The position numbers and the translations under genes are program-made. Shown here piece after piece: positions 1-5,749 of a DNA stretch of 7,434 nucleotides. This DNA is from Microcaldota archaeon (GTDB taxonomy: Archaea; Micrarchaeota; Micrarchaeia; Anstonellales; Bilamarchaeaceae). Numbering within the stretch: position 1 is the first letter of the stretch; every line of letters starts with the position of its first letter. Where the stretch lies: contig JACCLJ010000073.1 in NCBI GenBank assembly GCA_013425425.1, positions 1 through 7,434 of the forward strand, in the 5' to 3' direction. Below the pieces are notes generated by a model. It made no database searches. It saw only the letters and a list, made by a program, of their open reading frames with translations, and was not told the DNA's origin.

Positions 1-963
1 TTCCATATGCCCGTTATAAGCGGCAAACATCCATGCGGTCAACCCGGATTTACTCGCCACATCTGCGTCTGCGCCGTTTTCCTTCAGGAGCCTAACCGTC
101 TCGATATCGCCGTTCCTGGCAGCTGTCATAAGCGCGGTCAGTCCGTGAATGCTGGGGGCGTTTACATCCGCGCCTTTTTCCACCAGAAATTCAATGACTT
201 CAACATGCTTCCCAAGGACGGCCCACATCAACGGAGTGAAGCCGTTGGAAGACGGAGCGTTTAGATCTGCGCCTTTACTGAACAGCATCTTCACTTTTTT
301 AATATCCCCTTTTCCGGCTGCCAGGGTAAAATCTGAATCAAGAGCCGCTTTTTTTATCCATTCATCAGAAATTTCCAGCTTTTGAACGGACTTCCCAGTG
401 TCTGGAAGATAATTTTTTATGCGGAACTGCGCGGTTTCCTCCATTGCTTTATTCAGCTTTCCCTCGCTTTCTCTGGCCCTTGCCACAAAGGCAGCGTATT
501 CTTCCGAATCTTCAGACGGCATGACCGGCAACGCAGCATCGTACAGGGCCGCTATCTTTTTGGCTGCCTTGGATTCGCCTTGAAGCACGCAGAGGCAGAG
601 AGCCTCGCCTATAAACTTTTTTTTATCCAGATTATAAGTGCTCAGTATTTCATCGGCAGAATCGTGCCTCGCTTCCAATAGGCTCTTTTTTGCTGCCAGG
701 CCAGCGATGAGATTTTTAACATTTTCACCAAGACCGTATTCCTCGCATTCTTTTTCAGCATCAGCGTAATTGCCGAAACTGATCAAACTTTCGATTGCAG
801 CGGCAAGAGGCTTGAGTTTTTTATCCAGAAGAACTTCACGGATGGCCGCAACAAGCAAATCGTCCTTTTTCGAACCAACAAGCCGGTCAACTTCCGGAAG
901 CCCGCCTATTTTACCGCGAATAACGCCTTTAGTATCGTCTTTGTTTTGCACAGTTTTTCTCAT
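1..963 (-). CDS. Ankyrin-repeat protein, C-terminus beyond the window
   Basis: The frame is open from an ATG at 963 down to base 1 (321 codons, no stop), so the C-terminus lies off the left edge. Residues 1 to about 205 are charged, mostly helical-looking and of no family I recognise. From about residue 211 there are ankyrin repeats of 33 residues: a divergent first one (211-241), two canonical ones (242-274 with FTPLMWAV and GADVNAP, 275-307 with LTALMTAARNGD and ENGADAD), and a fourth cut by the edge (308 on, LTAWMFAAYNGH). Ankyrin repeats bind other proteins; the partner is unknown. No signal peptide or membrane segment is visible, so it is probably cytoplasmic. The start is supported by a TATA box about 38 bases upstream and a weak GGTG site just before the ATG. 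The ankyrin assignment is secure; the role is not. Confidence 0.88.
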   Translation of the reverse strand, partial: MRKTVQNKDDTKGVIRGKIGGLPEVDRLVGSKKDDLLVAAIREVLLDKKLKPLAAAIESLISFGNYADAEKECEEYGLGENVKNLIAGLAAKKSLLEARHDSADEILSTYNLDKKKFIGEALCLCVLQGESKAAKKIAALYDAALPVMPSEDSEEYAAFVARARESEGKLNKAMEETAQFRIKNYLPDTGKSVQKLEISDEWIKKAALDSDFTLAAGKGDIKKVKMLFSKGADLNAPSSNGFTPLMWAVLGKHVEVIEFLVEKGADVNAPSIHGLTALMTAARNGDIETVRLLKENGADADVASKSGLTAWMFAAYNGHME

Positions 964-996
964 ATACCCACCCATTCAAAAATGTGTAGCAAAGGG

Positions 997-1005
997 TATT
1001 TAAAT
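997..1005 (-). promoter_or_regulatory. TATA box of the ankyrin-repeat gene
   Basis: Read on the minus strand this is ATTTAAATA, a good archaeal TATA box. Its centre near 1001 predicts transcription starting around 975, giving a leader of about 11 bases before the ATG at 963. It lies after the T-rich end of the upstream gene, so the ankyrin gene probably forms its own transcription unit. Confidence 0.6.
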
Positions 1006-1018
1006 GTTAATTTTGCCT

Positions 1019-1030
1019 AAAAACAGAAAA
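1019..1030 (-). terminator. T-rich terminator after the zinc-ribbon gene
   Basis: On the minus strand the bases right after the TAG stop of the zinc-ribbon gene read TTTTCTGTTTTT. Archaeal RNA polymerase terminates on such T-runs in the non-template strand without needing a hairpin. Its position between that stop and the next TATA box supports the end of the two-gene operon here. Confidence 0.5.
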
Positions 1031-1032
1031 CG

Positions 1033-1884
1033 CTATTTTCTTTTGCTCCTTCCGATTATTTTCTTCCTGCGCCTTCCAGGCACCTTGCCGGCAGGCTTTG
1101 GGGCCGCTTTCAGCGCCGGTGGTTTTCCAACCGGCTTTTCCAATGGTTTTAGCGGCGTGGATTTCATTATGCCTTCACCCTGGGGCTTCGGCTTTTTTTC
1201 CTCTTCAGGCGCCTTCAGCCCTTCCTGCCCCTCCGGCTTTTCTTCCGCCTTTCCCACTGCTTCGGCTTCCTTCTTTTCCGGCTCCTCGGCAAGCGGCTTT
1301 CCACGCATGAAAGAAACGACGCTCGTGGGCTTTTCCTTTTCTCCTTTGGCTTCCGCAACCTTCGGAGCCGCGACGATTTCGCCTTCCAGCTTCCTTTTCC
1401 TCAGGCCAATCCTCTCAAGCGCCCTGCTTATTATCGAGCCTATCAGCCCCTCTTTTTTCCCGTACGTAACGCGATAAGGCGCAGCCGAAGGGCCTCCTCC
1501 TACGGTTCCCCATTTCTTCTGCTCTTCTTCGAGGCAGCTGCTGCACAGCCTCCTGCCGTTCCAGATGTAGAATATTTCGGTTTCCCTTCCGCATCGCTCG
1601 CATCTCTCGCTGTACGAAACCGGCTGAATGGGATATTTCTCGGCTTTATACTCTTTCTGCGGTTTTTCCATCTTCTGCGCCTCCGCCTTCAGGTCCATTA
1701 TGCAGTACGGGCAGACCCAGTTGCCCTGATACTGCTGCAGTTCCGACGCAGGAAGATACATCCTGCATCTCCAGCACTGCTTGTTGATTCCGTAGAATAT
1801 GCACGCGCTGCAATACGACTGGCCGTCTGAACCATATTCGACATTTCCTTCCCCCCCGCAACGGGAGCATCTTCCTGCTGACAT
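1033..1884 (-). CDS. Triple zinc-ribbon protein with long charged tail, function unknown
   Basis: This 283-aa protein has three four-cysteine zinc-ribbon motifs: C6/C9 with C25/C28, C37/C40 with C58/C61, and C95/C98 with C114/C117. Each has 15-17 residues between the CxxC pairs. Residues about 146-165 (from GLIGSIISRALERIG) look like an amphipathic helix. From about 167 the chain is low-complexity: first rich in E, K and A, then P and K, ending in the strongly basic GRRRKKIIGRSKRK. Such a layout could suit binding of RNA, DNA or a large complex, but I do not recognise the family. No membrane segment is visible. It starts 10 bases after the 294-aa gene stops, with no promoter or strong ribosome binding site between them, so the two are probably co-transcribed. 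The ATG at 1884 leaves only a few bases before the first cysteine pair, as expected for a ribbon starting at the N-terminus. Confidence 0.85.
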   Translation of the reverse strand: MSAGRCSRCGGEGNVEYGSDGQSYCSACIFYGINKQCWRCRMYLPASELQQYQGNWVCPYCIMDLKAEAQKMEKPQKEYKAEKYPIQPVSYSERCERCGRETEIFYIWNGRRLCSSCLEEEQKKWGTVGGGPSAAPYRVTYGKKEGLIGSIISRALERIGLRKRKLEGEIVAAPKVAEAKGEKEKPTSVVSFMRGKPLAEEPEKKEAEAVGKAEEKPEGQEGLKAPEEEKKPKPQGEGIMKSTPLKPLEKPVGKPPALKAAPKPAGKVPGRRRKKIIGRSKRK

Positions 1885-1894
1885 ATGATATCAA

Positions 1895-2779
1895 TTATTC
1901 CAGTTCATGCGCCGCCGATCTTTGTTTTATGATATATCCGGCCATATCTGCAACTATCTCCCTCAGACCGTCCTTGATTTCGCTGGTAAGTTTTATGCCC
2001 TTCTTTTTTAGCGTCTTTTCGATGCGGTCAAAGAAGTCGTCAGTGACGAAATCAATTACCTTTTCCTTCTGCTTTGCAGTTATATTAGGTATATCTATGT
2101 CCTTGATGGCGGCGATAAAATCAGAGGTCGACATGAAGAGAAAAAATGCGTACTTTGTCGATTCTTTCTCAGTGCCATAGGTTACCGGAAATGTATTGTA
2201 CGCACAAAAGAAGCCGCCTATGCCGGCCTTTTTTCCCTCGCTGTAAATGCCGATGATGTCATTGAGGTTTTTGAACTCCTTTGCTTCCTTTACCCATTTT
2301 GTGGATATCACGTAATCGGCGGTTTCAAGCTTTGGCGACGGGCCGGCTTCGCTCTTCGATTCCCCATACTTCGGGCCGGTTACCTTTTTCTCGGGTAGGA
2401 GGGCCATTTCAGGCGTATATGTGGACGGCCCTACACTCGGCGTTGTTTTGACCGGCACCACTTCCGCAACATTTACTGCGAATTTAAAGCTCTTTTCCTT
2501 GTCTGTTGCATACTTGGCAACCGCGCTTTTCATGTTCGCATTGACCCACTCGCTTATCTCCTTGGCCCTTGCCTGCTCGTCAAGCGCGGAAATCTTATCC
2601 AGCTTCTCAGCCACCGCCTTCTTGGGGATGGTGATCTTGAGATAAGTGGATTTTTCAGGAAGGTGGACTGCAAGGACGACATCGGCCGCGGTTCCCTTGT
2701 TCATGCTGGCAATCGTTTCCAGCGTTTTTGCCGCCTGCTCGTAACTCATCTTCTGAACAGATGCAGTTCCTTCACTCAT
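1895..2779 (-). CDS. Two-domain hypothetical protein, first gene of the zinc-ribbon operon
   Basis: I do not recognise this 294-aa protein. Three parts can be seen. Residues 1-108 mix helices and strands (for example ADVVLAVHLPEKSTYLKITIP at 32-52). Residues 109-152 form a proline-, serine- and lysine-rich linker. Residues 153-294 form a second domain with aromatic-rich strands (GGFFCAYNTFPVTYG, YAFFLFMSTSDF) and a helical end (DDFFDRIEKTLKKKG, then EIKDGLREIVADMAGYII). It has one cysteine (C192), no obvious catalytic motif, and no signal peptide or membrane segment. The ATG at 2779 is preceded by GGTG (2785-2788) and a TATA box about 36 bases upstream that it shares with the divergent PDO-like gene. 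Its tight pairing with the zinc-ribbon gene hints at a joint role, which is inference. Confidence 0.8.
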   Translation of the reverse strand: MSEGTASVQKMSYEQAAKTLETIASMNKGTAADVVLAVHLPEKSTYLKITIPKKAVAEKLDKISALDEQARAKEISEWVNANMKSAVAKYATDKEKSFKFAVNVAEVVPVKTTPSVGPSTYTPEMALLPEKKVTGPKYGESKSEAGPSPKLETADYVISTKWVKEAKEFKNLNDIIGIYSEGKKAGIGGFFCAYNTFPVTYGTEKESTKYAFFLFMSTSDFIAAIKDIDIPNITAKQKEKVIDFVTDDFFDRIEKTLKKKGIKLTSEIKDGLREIVADMAGYIIKQRSAAHELE

Positions 2780-2810
2780 GTTAGCACCGATAAAAAAAGG
2801 AACGAAAAAG

Positions 2811-2819
2811 ATTATAAAG
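2811..2819. promoter_or_regulatory. Shared bidirectional TATA box
   Basis: The plus strand reads ATTATAAAG, with the perfect palindrome TTATAA at 2812-2817. The centre (2814.5) is about 36 bases from both divergent start codons (ATG at 2851 on plus, 2779 on minus). With transcription starting about 27 bases from the TATA centre, leaders of about 10 bases result on each side, each holding a GGTG-type ribosome binding site (2840-2844 on plus, 2785-2788 on minus). The A-rich flank GAAAAAG just before the box resembles a BRE for plus-strand transcription, so that direction may be favoured. No other good TATA box is placed correctly for either gene. Confidence 0.6.
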
Positions 2820-2850
2820 CGATAGGCGTTATCTTATTCGGTGGAATGAA

Positions 2851-3477
2851 ATGCCGCTGGGCAAAAAACTGGAGAAGCAGATTGCCGCCGCCCTGTCAAA
2901 AATGGAATCGCCGGTCGAGCTTCTGCTTTTCACATCAGGAAGATATCCGAAAGTAGAAGCGGAGATGGAAGCCGCGCTCAGGGACATATCTTCGCTCAGC
3001 AGGAAGCTTTCACTGAAAAAATACGGGCTCGATTCGAACGAAGCGAAAAAGGAGGATGTGAGGCGCGGGCCTGCGATAGTCCTGCGCGGGAAGGCAAAGG
3101 GGCGCATCAGGTTCTTCGGATTCCCTTCCGGCTACCAGTTTCCGGTATTCATCATGGACATAGTCGATGTTTCAGGGGCGAAAGGCGGGGTGAAGAGGGA
3201 AATCGCCAAAAAGGCAATGGAAACCCCGAAAACGCGCACCCTGCTCGAGGTTTTCGAGATTCCGTCGTGCAGCTACTCCCCGATTGCCGTCAAGGCGGCG
3301 CACGACATAGCCATATTCAATCCAAACGTAACCGCGGACATGGTGGATATCCTGCTTTTCCCGGAACTCGTAAGAAAATACAAGATAAGGGAAACACCGA
3401 CGACAGTGATAAACGGAAAGGCGAAGATTGCGGGCATAATGCCGCTCTCGAAACTCCTCATTGCCTTGGGAAAATAA
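2851..3477 (+). CDS. PDO-like double thioredoxin-fold protein, redox motifs degenerate
   Basis: This 208-aa protein matches archaeal protein disulfide oxidoreductases (PDO, two tandem thioredoxin folds, usually about 225 aa, each with a CxxC site). From memory of the Pyrococcus enzyme, the end of its first domain (FFGFPSGYQF, then DIVDVS, about 88-108) and the second-domain active-site strand match closely. In the first domain the place of CxxC is GRYP (30-33), with no cysteine. In the second, CPYC has become CSYS (C140, S143), so only the attacking cysteine remains. The cis-proline loop survives (ETPTTVI, P183). Normal PDOs form and shuffle disulfides in cytoplasmic proteins; this one could at most work as a monothiol enzyme, mixed-disulfide carrier or binding protein. 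The start follows GGTGG at 2840-2844. It is divergent from the 294-aa gene and seems to stand alone. Confidence 0.82.
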   Translation: MPLGKKLEKQIAAALSKMESPVELLLFTSGRYPKVEAEMEAALRDISSLSRKLSLKKYGLDSNEAKKEDVRRGPAIVLRGKAKGRIRFFGFPSGYQFPVFIMDIVDVSGAKGGVKREIAKKAMETPKTRTLLEVFEIPSCSYSPIAVKAAHDIAIFNPNVTADMVDILLFPELVRKYKIRETPTTVINGKAKIAGIMPLSKLLIALGK

Positions 3478-3502
3478 TGTTTCAGAAAGTGGAATAGAAA
3501 GG

Positions 3503-3510
3503 TTTAAATA
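3503..3510 (+). promoter_or_regulatory. TATA box of the 70-aa gene
   Basis: TTTAAATA is a near-ideal archaeal TATA box, preceded by the purine-rich AGAAAGG that could act as BRE. Its centre at about 3506.5 predicts a transcription start near 3533, directly before the ATG at 3534, so the transcript would be leaderless. Confidence 0.65.
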
Positions 3511-3533
3511 CTAGTTATGCCCCTAATGTATAC

Positions 3534-3746
3534 ATGTGTCAAAAGATGGTAAGAGAAGATAAGAAGGATACGGGCGAAAGGACCAGTGCACCCCCGAAAG
3601 CGCCAAGTAAATCTTTTGAAGCACTTAAGGGGGCGGTCGAGGGCAGGGGCTGCCGGCTTATGGTCGGCGAAATACCGGAAGACAAGAAAGAGAAATGGGC
3701 CGAGCTCATGAAGAAATGGAAAGACAGCGGCCTGATAGTAGAATAG
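3534..3746 (+). CDS. Small hypothetical protein, probably leaderless
   Basis: This 70-aa, highly charged protein is not one I recognise. The first 30 residues are polar and lysine-rich with APPKAPSK in the middle, and look disordered. The rest could form a compact strand-helix unit: FEALKGAVEGRGCRLMVGEI, then a helix EDKKEKWAELMKKWKDSG ending in LIVE. Its two cysteines (C2, C40) do not form a zinc motif. The gene has a strong TATA box placed for a leaderless start at 3534, and no Shine-Dalgarno sequence is present. A second in-frame ATG at 3546 (66 aa) is the alternative start. It lies alone between the PDO-like gene and kbl, each with its own promoter. The good promoter and non-random C-terminus support a real gene; the function is open. 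Confidence 0.6.
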   Translation: MCQKMVREDKKDTGERTSAPPKAPSKSFEALKGAVEGRGCRLMVGEIPEDKKEKWAELMKKWKDSGLIVE

Positions 3747-3801
3747 CAGCAGAAATACCCTCCCGGCTGGTTCGTCTTTAGCCGAACTCATGACCGCTAA
3801 T

Positions 3802-3810
3802 CTTTAAAAT
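3802..3810 (+). promoter_or_regulatory. TATA box and ribosome binding site of kbl
   Basis: CTTTAAAAT forms a TATA box predicting transcription from about 3832. GAGGTG follows at 3834-3839. Measured from it, the second ATG (3845) has a 5-base spacing and the first (3842) only 2, so the second is the likelier initiation codon. Confidence 0.55.
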
Positions 3811-3841
3811 CTCTGTTTCTGATACCTCCAGAAGAGGTGTT

Positions 3842-5035
3842 ATGATGAATGAACAGCTTCAGAACGATTTAAAGGCGGAATTGGAGGCCCTTGAGGCGCA
3901 GAATCTTCTCTGGAACCCAAAGACGCTTGAAGGCCCTTCCTCGCCCCGCTCGATGGTTGCGGGAAAAGAGGTGCTCATGCTCTGCTCGAACAATTATCTC
4001 GGGCTTTCGAACCAAAGGCTGCTTAAGAAATCGGCAATCGAGGCGGTTAGGAAGTATGGTGCGGGCTCAGGAAGCGTAAGGCCAATAGCTGGCACGATGG
4101 ATTTGCACCTTAAGCTTGAGGAGAGTATTGCAAGGTTTAAGCATACGGAAGATGCGCTCTATTATAATACAGGCTTTACTGCGAATTCGGGAGCGATTCC
4201 CGCGCTTCTTCGCGAAGGCGATATCGTTATCTCGGACGAGCTGAACCACGGCTCGATTATTGATGGTGTTAGGCTTACGAAAGCCGAGCGCATGATTTTC
4301 AAGCACAGGGATGCGGGCGAGCTTGAAACCAAGCTGAAGGAAGCGAGGGCGAAGAATCCAAAACGCATTCTGGTGATTACGGATGGCGTATTCTCGATGG
4401 ACGGAGACGTTGCTCCGCTGGATAAGATAGTTCCGCTTGCCGAGCAGTATAATGCCTGCACATACGTCGACGATGCGCACGGGGACGGGGTTATGGGAGA
4501 GGGCGGAAGAGGCACGGTGAACCATTTCAAGGTGGAAGGCCGCGTTGATATGGACATGGGAACATTCTCGAAGGGCTTTGGCACTATGGGCGGCTTCATC
4601 GCATGCACGAAAATAGCGAAGAAATACCTCCTGAACAAATCCAGGACCTGGCTGCTGACCGGCTCGCATCCGCCTGCAGTCGTGGCTGCTTCAATTGCTG
4701 CGCTTGAACTGCTTGAGAATAACGATAAATTCGTGAAGAAACTCTGGAGGAACACGAAATACTTCAAGAAAAGGCTGAAGGAGCTGAATTTTGATACCGG
4801 GGAAAGCACGACCCCGATTACGCCGGTCATGACCTATGACGAAGGGAAGGCGAGGCGCATGAGCGAAAGGCTTTTCGAGGAAGGCGTTTATGCCCTGCCG
4901 ATTGTTTTCCCGATGGTTGCAAAAGGCAAGGCAAGGCTGAGGATGATGGTCCGTGCTGATTTAAGCAAGGAAGACCTTGATTTCGCGATTGAGAAGATTG
5001 AGAAGGTCGGGAAGGAGCTGGAGATTGTAAAATAA
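3842..5035 (+). CDS. kbl: 2-amino-3-ketobutyrate CoA ligase (glycine C-acetyltransferase)
   Basis: This PLP enzyme of the alpha-oxoamine synthase family cleaves 2-amino-3-ketobutyrate with CoA to glycine and acetyl-CoA in the cytoplasm. Its 397 aa match the usual length of about 398. The family landmarks are in order: CSNNYLGL (48-55), GAGSGSVRPIAGT (73-85), ELNHGSIIDG (133-142, stacking histidine H136), DGVFSMDGDVAPL (181-193), VDDAHG (209-214, D210 pairing with the PLP ring nitrogen), and TFSKGFGTMGG (241-251), where K244 is the PLP lysine. The related BioF (8-amino-7-oxononanoate synthase) shares these motifs, but tdh lies two genes downstream and no biotin gene is seen, so Kbl is preferred. 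The start may be the second ATG at 3845 (396 aa), which is better spaced from GAGGTG. No T-run follows the stop, so transcripts may read on into vapBC and tdh. Confidence 0.92.
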   Translation: MMNEQLQNDLKAELEALEAQNLLWNPKTLEGPSSPRSMVAGKEVLMLCSNNYLGLSNQRLLKKSAIEAVRKYGAGSGSVRPIAGTMDLHLKLEESIARFKHTEDALYYNTGFTANSGAIPALLREGDIVISDELNHGSIIDGVRLTKAERMIFKHRDAGELETKLKEARAKNPKRILVITDGVFSMDGDVAPLDKIVPLAEQYNACTYVDDAHGDGVMGEGGRGTVNHFKVEGRVDMDMGTFSKGFGTMGGFIACTKIAKKYLLNKSRTWLLTGSHPPAVVAASIAALELLENNDKFVKKLWRNTKYFKKRLKELNFDTGESTTPITPVMTYDEGKARRMSERLFEEGVYALPIVFPMVAKGKARLRMMVRADLSKEDLDFAIEKIEKVGKELEIVK

Positions 5036-5043
5036 GGGTAATC

Positions 5044-5053
5044 CTTATAAATA
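5044..5053 (+). promoter_or_regulatory. TATA box of vapBC
   Basis: CTTATAAATA begins 9 bases after the kbl stop codon. Its centre near 5048.5 predicts a start at about 5075, leaving a leader of some 13 bases that contains the GGTGATG ribosome binding site at 5080-5086 before the ATG at 5089. Confidence 0.6.
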
Positions 5054-5071
5054 TATGCATAACATATATGT
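5051..5071. promoter_or_regulatory. Palindromic operator candidate of vapBC
   Basis: ATATATG (5051-5057) and CATATAT (5063-5069) form a perfect 7-base inverted repeat with a 5-base spacer. The same stretch can be read as two abutting palindromes, TATGCATA (5054-5061) and ACATATATGT (5062-5071). It lies directly after the TATA box and before the predicted transcription start, where a ribbon-helix-helix VapB dimer would block initiation. The AT-rich composition raises the odds of chance palindromes. Confidence 0.4.
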
Positions 5072-5088
5072 ATATAGATGGTGATGAC

Positions 5089-5325
5089 ATGGGAAACGTA
5101 TTGGTATCTCTTGATGACGATGACGAAGCCTTCCTTAGAAGACTTGCCCAGGAGAGGTATCACTCAAAAAAAGGCTCCATAAGTTCGGTTGTTTCGGATG
5201 CGCTGGATGAGATGAAAAAGAAAGGGAAAAAAGAACGCGCCATTGCGAATCTGATAAGAACTATGGAAAAAGGATACAAATTGGGGTTCAGAGGTTACAA
5301 AAAAAGAAGTGAGATATATGACTAA
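5089..5325 (+). CDS. vapB: VapB-type antitoxin (ribbon-helix-helix)
   Basis: From the ATG at 5089 this is a 78-aa protein. The N-terminus has a ribbon-helix-helix pattern: strand NVLVSLD (3-9), helix DDEAFLRRLAQERY (11-24), the turn SKKGSIS, then helix SVVSDALDEMKKKG (33-46). Its C-terminal tail (LIRTMEKGYKLGFRGYKKR) resembles the toxin-binding tails of archaeal VapB proteins. VapB neutralises its VapC toxin and, as a complex, usually represses its own promoter. The start at 5089 is preferred over an in-frame ATG at 5068 because GGTGATG (5080-5086) precedes it and family members begin with this strand. The gene overlaps vapC by 8 bases, so the two are translationally coupled. The assignment rests on fold pattern and partner gene. 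Confidence 0.82.
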   Translation: MGNVLVSLDDDDEAFLRRLAQERYHSKKGSISSVVSDALDEMKKKGKKERAIANLIRTMEKGYKLGFRGYKKRSEIYD

Positions 5326-5743
5326 GGTGCTGATAGATTCCAACATCCTGGTTTATGCTGCTGACAACAGCGATGAAAGAAAACATGAAACTGCAAAAAG
5401 AGTCATTGAAAGGACATTAAATGAAGGGACGGGCGTGATAAGCCTGCAGAATCTGGTGGAATTTGCCCGCGTGGTTACTGAAAAAGTCAAAAATCCGCTT
5501 AGTTTCGACGAAGCGAGAGAAATGGCACTTGAATTTTCCGATTCGTTTGAAGTACTGACATATGATCAAAAAACCGTGGGTGAAGCATTGCATTTTGCCT
5601 CCAGATACCGGATACATTTTTTTGATGCGCTGCTTGTCGCAACCATGGAAGAAAATCTAATCAAAGGGATAATAACGGAAAATGAAGACGATTTTAAGGG
5701 CATAGCGTGGCTGAACGTAAGCAATCCATTCAAAGAAAGGTGA
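5318..5743 (+). CDS. vapC: VapC-type PIN-domain toxin ribonuclease
   Basis: This 141-aa protein has the PIN-domain acidic set that binds metal in the active site: D7 in IDSNILVYAAD, E48 in LQNLVEFARV, D103 in HFFDALLVATM, and E121 with D124/D125 in TENEDDF. VapC toxins are metal-dependent ribonucleases that cut tRNA or rRNA and stop translation; the target here cannot be read from the sequence. All catalytic residues are present, so the toxin should be active. The ATG at 5318 follows GTGA (5309-5312) with 5 bases between; an in-frame GTG at 5309 would add three residues. My hand count of 5101-5700 gives about 41% GC, against 48-63% in sampled 60-base blocks of kbl and tdh, which suggests separate acquisition of the module. 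Its stop codon overlaps the tdh ribosome binding site. Confidence 0.9.
   Translation: MTKVLIDSNILVYAADNSDERKHETAKRVIERTLNEGTGVISLQNLVEFARVVTEKVKNPLSFDEAREMALEFSDSFEVLTYDQKTVGEALHFASRYRIHFFDALLVATMEENLIKGIITENEDDFKGIAWLNVSNPFKER
5739..5743 (+). promoter_or_regulatory. tdh ribosome binding site overlapping the vapC stop
   Basis: GGTGA matches the 3' end of archaeal 16S rRNA and lies 6 bases before the tdh ATG at 5750. Its last three bases are the TGA stop of vapC, so ribosomes ending vapC sit on the tdh initiation site. I see no convincing TATA box in the preceding 60 bases. Confidence 0.65.
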
Positions 5744-5749
5744 AATCTT

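Noticed and set aside
1004..1477. 157-codon plus-strand open frame rich in F, S, P and G
   Set aside because: It lies antisense to the low-complexity tail of the zinc-ribbon gene; its composition is the mirror of the K/E/P codons there, and the minus-strand frame has clear zinc motifs.
2846..2848. ATG just before the PDO-like start
   Set aside because: It is in a different frame (five bases upstream) and does not lead into the thioredoxin-fold sequence.
3764..3787. Possible hairpins (CGGCT with AGCCG, or GTTCG with CGAAC), also reminiscent of a tRNA T-arm
   Set aside because: The stems are only 5 bases and mutually exclusive, no T-run follows, and no other tRNA arms are present nearby.
4067..4830. 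Two long minus-strand open frames (200 and 222 codons)
   Set aside because: They are antisense shadows of kbl, whose motifs fill the plus strand; neither shows a promoter or a recognisable domain.
3842..5035. Reading the PLP enzyme as BioF (biotin synthesis)
   Set aside because: The motifs alone allow it, but the nearby tdh and the absence of any biotin gene make Kbl the better call.
5068..5088. Upstream ATG that would lengthen VapB by seven residues
   Set aside because: It would start before the predicted transcription start at about 5075 and has no ribosome binding site; GGTGATG points to the ATG at 5089.
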